Shown here piece by piece: positions 1-12,563 of a stretch of DNA of 64,000 nt. Where the stretch lies: assembly GCA_013365365.1 (NCBI GenBank), contig JABVXU010000237.1:18976-82975 (forward strand). The letters run 5' to 3'. Below the pieces are notes generated by a model. It made no database searches. It worked only from the letters and a program-made list of their open reading frames with translations, and was not told where the DNA came from. The translations under genes were made by a program, and so were the position numbers. Within the stretch, counting starts at the first letter, position 1, and the number at the start of each line of letters is the position of its first letter. This stretch comes from Cruorifilaria tuberocauda (Eukaryota > Nematoda > Chromadorea > Rhabditida > Onchocercidae).

Positions 1-1243
1 AACACATTTTCAACAGAATAAAGTATACTGATGGAAAAAAGTGGGAAATTACATTTGGCCAAGAAAAGAGTGAGAAATTTGAATGATAAGGATCATTAAA
101 TGAGTTACCTAACACAGTTGATAATTTCGATTGCGCATTTAATTTAAGTTTCATCCTTTGCTAATTTTCAACAATGTATGAGAAATAAATTGATTTGGTA
201 AATATTTCCAATATTCATAGATCTAGTAGAAGGAGTACCAAATAAATTTTGACTTAAATAACAACAAAGAATTTTTTAGAAATGAATTCGCCGACAAATA
301 ATATTAATGCCATGTTAGAAAATAAATGACTGTTTTACATCTGAAATGACTATAAAGTTACTATATTTAAAAAAAATTTTCATTCAAAATAAGCTTTTAT
401 TACGTATGGTAATCAATGCTAGAAATTATAGTATTGCATAAGAGAGTGGGAAAATAAAGTGTAAAAGATGAAAGTATTAAGTAGTAATTATTAAAGTTAA
501 AGCAATGCTTCAAAAATGCTTAAAGACATAATAAATTGGCACTGACAATTAATGATATCTATTACTTACAGATTACAATGATTGATATTTTGTTAAGAAG
601 TAATTATTGATAAGTTTGAAAAAAGTTGGATGCTTTGGCTCATTCCTATAAATGAATCATTAAGAAGTTGAATTTTCTTGAAACTTCCTTGAAATTGTAA
701 ATTAGTCAGAGTTCCTACTGTGTTACATGCTTCCAACGTAAGTCCATGTGAAAATGATTTCTAGTAAATAATAGGAGGTGTTCAGGAATAAATAAGAGAG
801 TGATATGAATAGTCGGTGCAATGCGAGAAAGACATGATAATGAAATTCCATTAGGAGAAGTTCTGGCACTGAAATTAGTTCTCAAAAATGAAACATGCAG
901 TTGCTTCCAGGGGAAAAGTATAGCAACAGAAAAGTGCGAAATACCTGAGAATAATAGAACAATATGAATTGATGAGTATAAATAAGTTAACAAGAATACA
1001 GTTCATGGAAACTTTCTCGAGAGTGGGAATTTTCCGGACACATAGGATTCCTGCAGCAAATTGGGAATGACTCGTGAGACAGTACCATGAGATTCTAGAA
1101 CCCAAAAGGATTACTAAACCAAAAGTTATGATCGATCTTGGAAATGCAACAAATAATTTTATTCAAAATCAATAATATTCAATCAATATTCTAATATCAA
1201 CCCAACGCTATATGCTTGTCGAGATCTTCTCAATATCTCAATA
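1..1243. other. AT-rich flank, no supported gene
   Basis: No exon series can be supported here. Two overlapping minus-strand reading frames at 715-1105 are rich in hydrophobic residues and could be a fragment of another serpentine receptor, but they carry no family motif and no matching splice partner. Confidence 0.5.
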
Positions 1244-3198
1244 TCAGTTCTGAACTTCTTTTTTCCACATCTGCTCAATAATTTCGATATGTTGTCGTCC
1301 TGTCACCGATCGATTTCTCGATTCTTCTCCCACTGTGCTGGATGAACCGTACCCGCACGTAAATAGCCATCTGATGATCTTATCATTTATGCGTTCCAAT
1401 CTGATAATCAATAAAATCGATATGCCACTGATGAATATTGCAATTGAAAAACTTGTAACTTCCTGCAATTATAGAGTTAGTATTATATGCAGTATAGACA
1501 TTTTGAGCGTAACTGAAAGCCGTAAGAAAGCAACTCAACCTGATTTAGTTGGGATATTCTCATTCATTCTCTCAAGATTACTTTTTATGCTCTATCGAAG
1601 GTTGAATACTTCTTCTGACAAAGAATCTACAAACAGTTAATATCCAGACACTGACTTCCTAAGCTTCACGCACCAATGTTGGATATTTTATATATGGCAA
1701 AACAGTTTTATTTCTAGTAATTAATTACCTTAAAAATTGCAAAATGCAAGATGTCCGTTAAGGAAAAATATGCCAATAAGTGTAATCCTGTTAGATTCAT
1801 GAGGGAACTTATGATATACATTATAGTCGCTATAAACATCGTCTTTGATGTTTTCATATTTTCTCGGATTTGATAACGTGATGATAACGGTTCCACTGTT
1901 GTTCGCATCTGAAGTCTAAATCAGAAGCACTTCATTGATGCTATATTATGAAGCAATGACTTCAGGTTATATCGAAGTTAAAAAATGGAAGCTTAAAAAT
2001 GCAACTGCGTGCTCCATCACTTCTAATTTTAAGTCAAATTTATTTGATCTTTTTTAATTTAGACTATGAGTACAAATTTCACTTCTTTAAAATCAATTCT
2101 TTCGGTAGAAAGGTATTCTCACATCATTTTCCTCTTGCTAATTAAACGCGTTATCAGAAGAAGAACGAATATGCCAATCAGCCAAGGTATTTCCACCATC
2201 AGCCTTAAGTAAGAGACAGTGCCGCTTGTGATCGAAGAGCAATAACTTCTATTGGTTTTCTGGCTTCCATGAAGTATCGACATTACATTATTGATGCTTA
2301 GTACCATTTCAATCCACTGCATAAAAATAAACAATTTTTTAATTTCCAAGTGTTTAAATCAAAAACTGAAAATGCAGTGAATTAAATTCAAATGCTTAGA
2401 AGACGAACCGTCAGAGGTGTGAAAATAAGCGCAATTTGACATTTCCATTTTTCGTAACGCTTATAGAAATACATTGCAATGAATCGTTCGATCGTAATTG
2501 CGGTAAATGCGTACCGCACAGATTTTAGAGGTGCTGTTGCAGAAATGCTCAAAATTGAACATTCGACAGCATTGTGCAAAAAGGAACATTCATCCTAAAT
2601 TGCAGGACTAATATGCTTGTTTTCAGTTACTCTGTTTATGAATACTAATTTACTTCATAGTTTAGAAACAATTGGGAAAAAGGAAAAATAGAACAAAATT
2701 CGATTAGAATACACTGAAATCAATGCAACCTTGTAAATTATCGTACGATAGATGAAAGTGCCTGATCGATAAACGGTTGCAATTGATCGGAGAAATAATA
2801 AAACCAACAAATTTATCAGTAAGATCCTCAAATTTATATGTAATATCTGAAAAACAAAAATAACCATCGCTTCAGAATAATCACGTACGTGATTTTTATT
2901 CTGAAGTACAGTACACAATCAAATTAGTAATAAATAGCAATTCCCAAAAAATTATACTGAACGGCAAGTTGATATTAAAAAACGGTTCATTTAAAAGTTG
3001 GAGCCGATAATAATCGAATCGATCATTACATTCTTTCAAGAGGTTCACCTTTTTAGTGACTATATTTGTGGAAACGTATAAGTTAAGGATGATTCCCATA
3101 ACACTGAGAACGATGAAGAAAAATTGAATTGCTTGGAAAAAAAAGTTCGTTTGCAAATGGTATGCATCAGCGCAAAGCTCTTCATTTGTTTTATTCAT
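1244..3198 (-). CDS. Serpentine (7TM) chemoreceptor, Srab/Sra-like, six exons, complete
   Basis: A G-protein-coupled receptor of the nematode Sra/Srab class, presumably in the plasma membrane of a sensory neuron. Exons on the minus strand are 3049-3198, 2730-2846, 2409-2594, 2123-2316, 1729-1915 and 1244-1462. All phases agree and give 350 residues, the usual length for the family. The start is the only ATG in a frame that opens into a Cys-containing N-terminus and TM1 (motif ILNLYVSTNIV). TM2 follows with HINLRILLINLL. The extracellular Cys pair is in ECSFLHNAVEC, and the end of TM3 reads TIERFIAMYFYKRYEKW, the class signature. TM5 lies around residues 205-230. The TM5-TM6 loop has LSSRYQIRENMK, also typical. 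TM7 and a hydrophilic tail are in the last exon. The ligand cannot be told from sequence; class choice (Srab versus Sra/Srb) is inference. Confidence 0.85.
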
Positions 3199-6100
3199 TA
3201 TCTGGAAAAAGGAGAAACGTAATGATCACGTAATGAAAAGATTAATTTTAGGATATTAAAATCCGTGAAGTCGCATACCGTAGAGTGGATGTCAGCAGCT
3301 AACAATTGTTGTAGAGCAAACATCACGAGCTATCTATATGTCGCAGAGTAAATATCAGAAGCCGAATATGATGATTCTGAAACTTCAAAATTTCGTTAAA
3401 CGTTGTATTTCACGTATGAACAGCAACGTAAAAACGAACAAATCGACTTTCTAATCTTTTCAAAGTGTCATTAAAATGTATGCGATTTGATGAAAGTATT
3501 ATTTTGATAAAAAATCGTTGTGAACATTTTTGTAATCTTATTTTAATTTTCAATTCAAATATATTATTTCGGAGATTTAGTTTTTTCAAATGACAATGCT
3601 GATTTCGAATATCTCTCGACTGATCTTTTTGAATATTACTGATCGTTAAATTTATCCATGCGAATGAAATGTGATAAAGTGCCAAGTCACAAGTTAATCT
3701 AAAATGAATATAGGATAATAAATTTGCAGTCCACTGATTTCAGTAACGGTTGCCACAGAAACATAGGCTTTGAGCACCGTTAAGAAAGTTAGAATCTCTT
3801 CATCAATATTGAATTAGAATGATATCAATTCCAAAAAGAGTTAAAACAGACAATTAGTTTGGTTTTATTTGTCCGTCTCTGAGAGTGAATTATATTTATT
3901 GCAGCATTACTTTATAGTAATTTATTTTTTTATGACATTTACTTTATCACTCTGAATAATTTCGATTTCACTCAACTTTACTACGGAAACAGAAGAAGGA
4001 AATATTATTTTTTCCAAGTAATAATAACAATCAGCTAAAAAGAAAGAATTGAATTTCCGTCTTGATTTCAGCTGATATTTTGGACTTGCCGGTTCTTACA
4101 TGAAAATTCCTGTAAAATTAGCAAACTTTCAGATAATAATAACTTTCGTAACTTTCGATGAGCGGAAATTCTTTGCGTATGATTTTGCGAAACATTTCCG
4201 TTTGATAATAATATTTTGATAGTTTGTGTCCGAAGCATAACTTCGTACGCTTCCTTGCACTCACTGGAACGCTGGAAATGTCGTTAAAGTTTGGAAGCTT
4301 CATTGCTTCATTCACAAAATGCTTGCGGAATAAGTTCTACTTTCAATATCCTCGAGAAAAACACACACAAAGTATATGTATACATTATAAAAACTTAATA
4401 AAAACGAGAATTGTCCTAAGATGCAATCAATAAGTATAATTTAAATACTATTCTACCATATGAATTCCTGAGAAATCAACCCGTTCCAAGTTTATTCGCA
4501 TTTTTGTTCCATTTTTGTATTTATCAATAAAAATTTCTGTCACTGGTTGTGAAAATCAATTTCTCCCAACAGTATCCCATACGATCGATATAAGAATGTA
4601 TGAGAATATAAGAATATCAGTACAGGCCAATTTATCAAGATCTGAATAAATGTAAAATTATTGTTAGGAAGTCATTAATCGGATCGATTCAATCGAAATT
4701 ATTATGACTTTAGTTTGTAATGAATTTAAAAGTGATTTGTTTTTTAAATTCCAATCGTAATTTAAGGAGCGAATGCAATAATTGGTTGCTTGAAGTAAGC
4801 AATTATTATTGGAAAACAAACGTAATGATGGGAGAAAAACTTTTCCCCTTGATTAAGAATACTCATTTTAACTGATAGTTCGCTTTCGTTTCTTACTTTT
4901 TTAAAATTCATATATAGCTAACAGTAATGTAAATAGAAGCAATATCACAAAATAAGCGTTTCATTCGTAGGTAATGGTTAAAAAATAGCTGAACCGATAA
5001 CAGTAGTGTAAATTCACCGTTGAAGATTAAGTTTTAAAGGTTGTTTATTTCAATTTAATTTATCCTGAAATTATATTCGCTCATAACACCACAATTTTCA
5101 TAAAAATTAATATATTTTTGATTTTTAATTCGATTCGGCCATACGAAATTCTTTTGACAATCACCGAAAATTTTAAATAAAGTAATAACTAATAACTTTT
5201 CTCTGATTTACTGAAATCACTTGCATTTCAACGCAAAATAAGCGCACTTGCCGAAAAGTGTAGTAATAGAAAGCTTAACTTTGATACGTTTAAAAAAAGA
5301 TACGAAAACTGAGCGGATTTCTTTTGAAAAGAATTTAAACGAAGTTGTAGTCAGAAGCAATGGTTGTGAAAAATTCAGCCAAAACACCTGGCACCTGGCA
5401 AATAAGTGATGACAACATTATACTCATGGGAATTATAAATTGATTATGAAATTGAAAGAAAATGCATGATGGGAAGATGCTGTAGAGAGAATGAAATAAA
5501 AATAATGCAAAAAGACAATAGGAGAGTGACAAATCCAATTTAAATTGGACGATTTCAAATTTATCAACTTCAATAAGCAATTTCGTTTATTTCAATACTG
5601 TTAGAATCTTTGAACAGGATTTCTTGATTTCTAGAGCAATCAGAAAACAGTATTACAAATGTTTGCATGAACTTGCTAAATTCTTGGATTAATTTTGTTG
5701 AAATATCAAATTTCAGAATTATAATATTCTGAATAAAGAGAGACTTTATTATCAGTGAATATCCACGCTCATCCTTGAAATTTATTACTCAGTCTTATCA
5801 ATTTATCAAATTTCAAAATTTTGCTGTTGAGATAAAAGATCAAATTGTAATATTGTAAGAATTGAAACTTACTGTCAAGTGGAGAATATCGTTGGAAGAT
5901 GAAAAAGAAATGCTTATATGATGATGAAAACTGTGTGATGTACGTCATCAACCCCCTGTCATCAAGAATACTTCAGAATCTTGACAGAATTTCAAGAGCC
6001 AAGAATCCCAGCGATTGCATCTTTATCATTCTTATCATCAACAACAACGATAGATTCAGAAGTGGTCCTTCAGAACTGTGACATTCCGAACAGTTTGCTT

Positions 6101-6421
6101 TCATGATTTCAACTATCAATTAACTCATCATCCTTTTTCTGCAAACGCAATTACAAACACTAAAAAAATCCTTTTTGATAAACACAAGCACTGATAAGCT
6201 CTCTTTTATGCTTCCCATATTAGTTTGCCTTGCTTTCGTCTTCTCGACGTTTTGGCTGTGCTTGCCCAGTTCTTTTCTGTCCATTATCGCTTTCTCCATA
6301 ACCTTTATTTTAATTTATTCAAATAATTCAAAATACTTACTCATACACATCATATTTAGAATGTACTTGGAAGACGTGATAATCAACAAATAGTTAACCA
6401 TCGATCATTTCAGATCCAAAA
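3199..6421. other. Intergenic, no supported gene
   Basis: About 3.2 kb between the chemoreceptor start and the acyltransferase gene. Minus-strand frames at 3410-3685 and 4118-4315 are open but show no recognisable domain, signal peptide or splice partner. The frame at 4118-4315 has a fairly balanced residue composition and could be a relic exon, but I cannot support it. Confidence 0.5.
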
Positions 6422-6554
6422 ATGAAATCACTGATCGTATTGGCTCAACTTTTCTCATTGCTACCTTTATCTGTTTTAGAAATCCATCGAAGCAACACGA
6501 AATATTCTGACACCTTTTGGTTCCAAGAAAATTACCATCAAACAATAAATGTTA
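6422..6554 (+). CDS. Candidate signal-peptide first exon of the NRF-6-like gene
   Basis: An ATG opens a frame of 52 codons beginning MKSLIVLAQLFSLLPLSV, a clear signal peptide (short basic start, long hydrophobic core). NRF-domain proteins carry a secreted N-terminal domain, so a leader is expected upstream of the gene at 7.4-12.0 kb. A phase-1 GT at 6555 would join in frame to the acceptor ending at 7525, placing an Asn before the CKKDV segment of the NRF domain. A phase-0 GT at 6551 is an alternative. The joining is inference; transcript data would settle it. Confidence 0.4.
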
Positions 6555-6731
6555 GTCTCACTTCAATGTTCGACGATTAAGTGGGAAGGTGTGAATATAT
6601 CAGAAGTCTGTTTAATTAACTGTTACTAGTAAAAGTTTTTCGGAATTTTGATAATATTATCACGAATGAATACGATGAGATATTTTTCTAACTACAATCA
6701 GAGAGAAAGAAAAGAATTGAAAAAGTCATCT

Positions 6732-7031
6732 GAGGAATAACTTGTGACTGCTTGTTGCGACAACAATTCAGAATGGCAAGGCTGATAGCAACTTACGCCT
6801 GAGCAGTAAGCTAACTGATAGCAACTTACCGCCTGAGCAGTAAGCTAACTCCCATAGTTGGGCGGCGCTAACAGACTATTGGCAGTAATGAAAGAAAAAG
6901 GTCACAAGTTCATTCGGTATCTGAACAGAGAATGATGGATGATTGTTTGATGGATGAAACTAATTGCGACAAAGAATTGTCCGCAACAGACAATAGTTAA
7001 TTAACGATAATCTCGTCTTTTGAAGATGAAG
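6732..7031 (+). repeat. Arm A of a ~300-bp diverged inverted repeat
   Basis: This stretch matches, in reverse complement, the stretch at 13869-14130. The best blocks are identical: 31 bases (7001-7031 against 13869-13899) and 23 bases (6910-6932 against 13966-13988). Between them similarity is patchy, with small insertions. Arm A sits in the presumed first intron of the NRF-6-like gene. No transposase or terminal motif was recognised. Confidence 0.8.
6782..6848 (+). repeat. Two-copy 33/34-bp tandem repeat
   Basis: The unit starts CTGATAGCAACTTAC and ends CAGTAAGCTAA. Copies at 6782-6814 and 6815-6848 differ by one inserted C. The tandem copy is present only in arm A of the inverted repeat, so it arose after the arms separated. 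Confidence 0.85.
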
Positions 7032-7443
7032 GCGATTTGATGCTAATCATTTACAGTTAACAGAAATACTGATTGAACAAAGTATGTGTTATCAGTTCAC
7101 TGAGAGTATTTGTCACAACATTGATTGCACGAATGTTACGATACTTTGATTATCACATATTATCAAGTTATTTCGACAACTTCCCAACAGAAAGAGACGC
7201 TTTTCATTGATATCGATGTAATTATAATAAGTTGTGGAATGTTAAGAAGCAGAAGTTTCATTCCTTCAGAATGTACCGTTTTTGTGGTTCCGACAGATAA
7301 CACCGAATGGTGCGATGGAAACTCTAATTAAACTTATTAATTTCGGAATGAGTCAATTGATGCGTGATATCGATGAACTTGACATCGCTGAAGGTTTCTG
7401 ATTGCGAATTTTGTGGGAGAATTGTGATTGTTGCGTATGTCGC

Positions 7444-10400
7444 ATGGCAATTTTTGTTTTTCTGAAATTTTATAAGAGTTTAAGTCTAATGAATGAATAC
7501 TTTGAAATTATTGAATATTTTTCAGATTGCAAAAAAGACGTGAAATTATCTTTTCAAATCATTTCTGACTTTATAAATGACCACGAACTATCAAATTGGC
7601 AAAAGTCCTATTTGCAAAATGCATTGTTTCCAAGTTAACTTCATCATTTTAAATACGTAATTAATTATTAGTGAAGAGAGAATATGTACTGATAAAGCCG
7701 GGATTGATTATTGTAGTCTTAAGTAAAGATCTGGAAACTTATTACTTAAGAAACTATCAAGGAGGGTATGTTAAACTGATTGATCATTTTTTGAAATTGA
7801 ACTAGACGTCTTTATTATTTGTTGTTCTGATGACAATTGCACTTTTTCGAGTTTCGTTGATAAGACAATCAATGTCTTATCAGAAAATAAGAGAATTGAG
7901 AAACATCGTATCAGATATCCGTGATATGACGTTGGATGATAAAACTGCTCTTGCAGTGATTGACGCAAGCGCAAAATTACCTTCGGGAATACTCCGAGGT
8001 CACATTACTGTATTTGGACAGTATAAGGAGTGCATATTAGCTAAACAACAATTACCTAACTCTACTCGCATTATCTCTGGCAGTTACGTAAGGTACGTAA
8101 TTATAACATGACATCACTGTCAGTGCATTGCTAGATTCATTAATTGATGTAAAATCGTGGTTATGTTTACTCTCTTGTGGATATGATCACTGAATGATCA
8201 GAGTAGAAGTGCAAAGTTCATCGAAGATAAAATGTTATACGCAACGTGCACTTTTATGCATTTGCGTTAAGCTTATTTCTTCTTTCCTTGTTTACGTTTC
8301 CTTTATCAGTTAGCTTTCAATGATTGTTTGATGTTGAGTAGGATTATTTTTAGAATTTTTGTTGATAAGAAGTTAAGGAATTACAAGGCAAAGGATGCTT
8401 GCAAATTAAGCGAATTTGGCATCGCTCATCCATCTTTTGATATTTGCTTGCCTTCATCATGTGATCACTACAGCACGCTAATGACGCTTAGCCGATCAGG
8501 TGGTTGTGAATTGATAGAAATTTGATTTTTTTCCTCGAGAACTATCAATCTTCCACTAATTGAGTGCATTTCATTGATAAAACGCTATCAGAGGAAACTA
8601 AATTCCATAGTAAATATGTTTATTTCGTAAATACTTGTAGAGATCAGTAATAATCGAATTAGTGAGATAAAAACTGTCATAGCAAAGAAATAAAAAAAAT
8701 TAAACGATTAATTTGTGAAAAGAATAATTTCAAGTAATTATCACAAATATGAAAAAGGAAAATTTGATTTTCTCTAATTTTGAATTGTTTCTTCTTTAAT
8801 TAACAAATTAAAAGATGGGAATAAAATGTGAACATTTTACAATTTTTGAAATTTTTAAAAATTTCAGTAGTTCGATTCGGAGATTACACTCCTGTATGTA
8901 CTGTAAAGCAAGCATCTGTTCCATACAGACCCATTGATCACAAGACATGGATTGTATTGTATGTTTTGTTTGATTATTACTCAATGATCGATTATTACTA
9001 ACAATTATCAGAAATGTGACGTATTTTTGAAGTTTAAGGAAGTTAAATAGATATTAAAAGTTTGATAATAAGCAAAGTTATGCGATATAAATCACTGATA
9101 ATTGAACAAAATATTATCATTATCATTCGTACAATCATTCGTTGTCGAAAATTTCTAAAAACTTGATTCTGAATACAGTTTTCACTATCACTGTAAAGTG
9201 CGTGCAAATATTTATCATTGAATTTTTTAAAATTTATTTAAAGATCAATAATAGCATTGATTGGAGCTACTGCTATATTAGCAACAGTGTGGGATCTGTT
9301 TAGAACTTATTTCAATGCTGATTATCACAAGCTAGCTTCAATCGAAAAAGGTAATTCTTTGTATTTTAAATAACCTTTTTCTTCCATCTATCACTTAATT
9401 TGCATGGTCAGCTGATGTCATTAGAGAAATAAAAGACTGGAAAACTGGAAATTTGAAACTGGCAAAACTTTCCGAACAGATGATGTTTCATTTATTGAAT
9501 CGGGATATACAATACGACGTGACTTACTTATAGCATGTTGGTTTCATTGCTTAATGACTTTTTCGGTGATCAGAAATACCAAGGATATATTGAACATCGA
9601 GACTTCCGATGAATCGGGTCAAATAGGACCAATTCATTTCATGCGTTTTATTAGTATGGTATGGGTGATCTTCGGACACGCAACAATGAGTTATATGATG
9701 TTCAGTTGTAAGTGCAATTTGATTCCACGTGCTGGGGAGGGCAAATAGTTGTTTGTTTCAGGTGGAACTTACCAAATATCTATTTCAGCAAATATCCTAG
9801 ATTGTAAGGAAACATTTAAAAATCTATGGACTCAGTTTCTGACGAATGCATTCTTTTCGGTGGACACGTTTTTCTTCATCTCCGGCTTATTAGTATCATA
9901 TATCTGGTTCAAAGAATATCGAAGAGACAAGAAGAAAGCAATGTCACTTACCGCTTGGCTCATATTTTACATCCATCGAATAATTCGGTATTGTTTATTG
10001 AATTCAATCAAAATTCTTCTTCGACAATCAAATACTCACAAGTTTATCATAGCTTAAAAACTGTTAGCTATTAATACTTTGCAGACTTTCGCCACCTTAC
10101 TATATTATAGTAGCATTTTATTCATTTGTATTCAAATCATTCTTGGTTAATACACCATCTGCCTTAATTACAATTATTGATCGATGCGAGCAAAATTGGT
10201 GGATCAATTTCTTATATCTCAACAATTTTATTCATTACAGTGATCAAGCAAGTTCATTCACCGTATACTGTATTTCGTAAAAGAATCAATCGATTTGATT
10301 TATCATATATTGATTGATCATGATAAGATAAGAATAAAGTGATTTATGATTAGGAAGAGACGAAAATACTCATTAATTGAAGTGAGTGTAAGTTGTTCAG

Positions 10401-11960
10401 TGCTATTTGGTGACGTGGTATTTGGCGACTGATTTTCAACTGCATGTTTTCGCACCTGTATTACTGATACCGTTAGCTTTGAAACCTGTAATTGGATATG
10501 TTATCGCTGGTCTATTCATACTTCTTTCAACTGTTGCAAATTTGATGACAGTTTACACGAAGTACTTCCCGCCGACGGATTTCTTCATAGGTGCCATGGA
10601 TCCAAGGATGCATTCAGCAAAGTTCATTTTTCAATCATTGAAAAATTCGAACATTAGAAACTGTTATGATTTGTTGACTTTGACCTGTTGAATCAATATG
10701 CATTTAACTGAATGTATGAACTTACTAAGCCTGAAGATATAACACGTATGTTGAATGGTTTAATATTCGAAATATCTTTGTAGACTAAAAACGAGATTGA
10801 ATTACAAGTACCATTACAGTAATTAAATTCATTTATAATTACACTTTCAATATGTTATCTCAATCATCATCATTTCTTGTTTTCTCAGACTTTATTGGCT
10901 TCTAATTTACCAAGCACCTTGGATTCGATGCCAAGTTTACATCGTAGGTATTCTAGTTGGCTATTTGTTTCAAACAGTAAAGACTCTTCATATAGCAAAG
11001 GTTATCTTACCTTTTTTCTGTCTCTTTGTGAAATGCAAACCTAATTAACGAAAAGCTCAGGTAAAGAATTGGCCGAATTGGCTGATTTTTTTTTATTAAT
11101 CCCTTTCCTAGTAGATTTCCTCTTATTTATTTTTCCCATATTTAGAAAGTTTCATTCATTTCCAAATATCATCGGTACACACGTTGATAACGAATTGAAT
11201 ATTATTGCATGGAGAATGACCACCTAATCAAGCTTAAACTAATTGCAAATTTTCAGCTAACAAATATTATTTGCTGGATTTCTTCATTAATATTTGGTCT
11301 ACTATTAATAATATCATTGAGAGATTGGATAGGTTATGATATTGTTATGGATTTATCTGCACGAGCTTTCTATTCAGCATTTAGTAAGCTTGCATGGAGT
11401 TTAGCCCTCACTTATATTACAATTGCTTGCTATTACGGTTACGGAGGTAAGCATGTGATGTGATATGATATATCGTCTGATATACCTAGTCTTACAAGCT
11501 CACCAATGATAACAGTCTTTTTCTTGTGATTATATCAAGTTCTAATCGGCCAAAGTTTAATTTTAGGACCAATAAACGATTTTATGTCATTATCTGTATG
11601 GAAACCATTGAGTCGACTTACTTATTGCACATATCTAACGCATTTAATTGTAGCGATGTATTTGGTATGCTTAGGTATCAGTGCATTTAGTTTCTCGAGT
11701 ATTACTCATGCGGTAAGTAATTGTTTTGAAATGACTAACTTTAGATAAATTGATATTGCAGAAGGGATTTGTTGGGAACTGTTTTTTTGTCTTTTCTTTT
11801 GTATTATTTGTCACTGATAAGAGTTTCCTTTTAGTTTCTCGTCTTTACACTGCCATGCTGCATTATTTCATGGTTCTTTGCTTATTGGCTAAGTATTCTG
11901 TTTGAATTACCAGCGAGCAAGTTGGAAACGATGTTGCTGAAGGGAATTCGTGATAAATGA
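7444..11960 (+). CDS. NRF-6-like membrane acyltransferase (NRF domain + acyltransferase 3), 13 exons
   Basis: A multipass membrane protein of the nematode NRF-6/NDG-4 family, known in C. elegans for lipid/yolk handling and drug uptake. Exons are 7444-7633 (start uncertain), 7957-8092, 8354-8499, 8868-8958, 9244-9350, 9480-9707, 9762-9987, 10085-10262, 10401-10621, 10889-10976, 11257-11446, 11567-11712 and 11835-11960. Every phase closes, giving about 690 residues. The N-terminal NRF domain shows IDASAKLPSGIL, QYKECI and FDICLPSSC. After a membrane segment (ALIGATAILATVWDLF) comes the acyltransferase-3 part: GPIHFMRFISMVWVIFGH with the conserved His, NAFFSVDTFFFISGLLVSY, WYLATDFQLHVFAP, and late segments ending SRLTYCTYLTHLIV. 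The first exon may instead begin at 7526 and join the signal-peptide exon near 6.4 kb. The acyl substrate is unknown. Confidence 0.88.
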
Positions 11961-12541
11961 TTGAAAAATTTCATCCGTGTAACGTGATCATTCAACCTCA
12001 ATCAAGTCCTAAACTTTTTGGAATTTCTTACTCGCAGACAAACAATTCATCTGACTTTGACTGAACGCCGTCGGCTCATACTACACCTAAGCGAGAATTG
12101 AGCTTTCCCCCGGTCGTATAAGTTGACGTCTAAGAATGATAATCTTATCGTATCTGATAGGATACCCTCCAAGACGTCCTTCTCTAATCGTGAAAAGATA
12201 TTAGCACAAAGAAACTCTTCGATATAGCACAAAGATTAAAGGTCATGGGATATGTGAATTAACTGAAACAATTGAAACTGATAAATCAATCCTTCGTAAT
12301 CCGTTGAGGAAGATAACTAAGTGAATTGAGGTATACGACCTGCTTTAACTGAGCTCAAGCATTTGCGCAAAGACTTCCCAATGTACAATTTCATCATTTA
12401 CGGATTCAACACTTCCTTTTTTGTGACATAATTCCTTATTGTCTTGCTAGTAGAAGCATAAAAGAAAGCAAGGGTCACGTAAAAAACCGTATTCTTAATT
12501 ACATTACATCGAGTTGCAAGAGAATGGGTTACAAGAATGGG

Positions 12542-12563
12542 TATCCCGTTCTTCCGCGGGATA
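12542..12563. repeat. Short GC-rich hairpin
   Basis: A perfect 7-bp inverted repeat, TATCCCG and CGGGATA, around an 8-base loop. It directly follows a short direct repeat of GAATGGGT. No transcript or terminator role can be assigned in a eukaryotic genome. Confidence 0.6.

Noticed and set aside
715..1105. Possible second serpentine-receptor fragment (minus)
   Set aside because: Hydrophobic and open, but without the class signatures and without in-phase neighbouring exons.
6782..6848. Short direct repeats as a CRISPR-like array
   Set aside because: Only two adjacent copies with no spacers, in a eukaryotic genome; it is a simple tandem duplication.
9423..9553. Apparent frameshift in the NRF-6-like gene
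   Set aside because: Using the acceptor ending at 9479 instead of nearer AG sites restores phase exactly, so no frameshift is needed.
9745..9761. Apparent in-frame stop after the FGHATMSYMM segment
   Set aside because: The stop is intronic: the exon ends at 9707 before GTAAGT and resumes at 9762.
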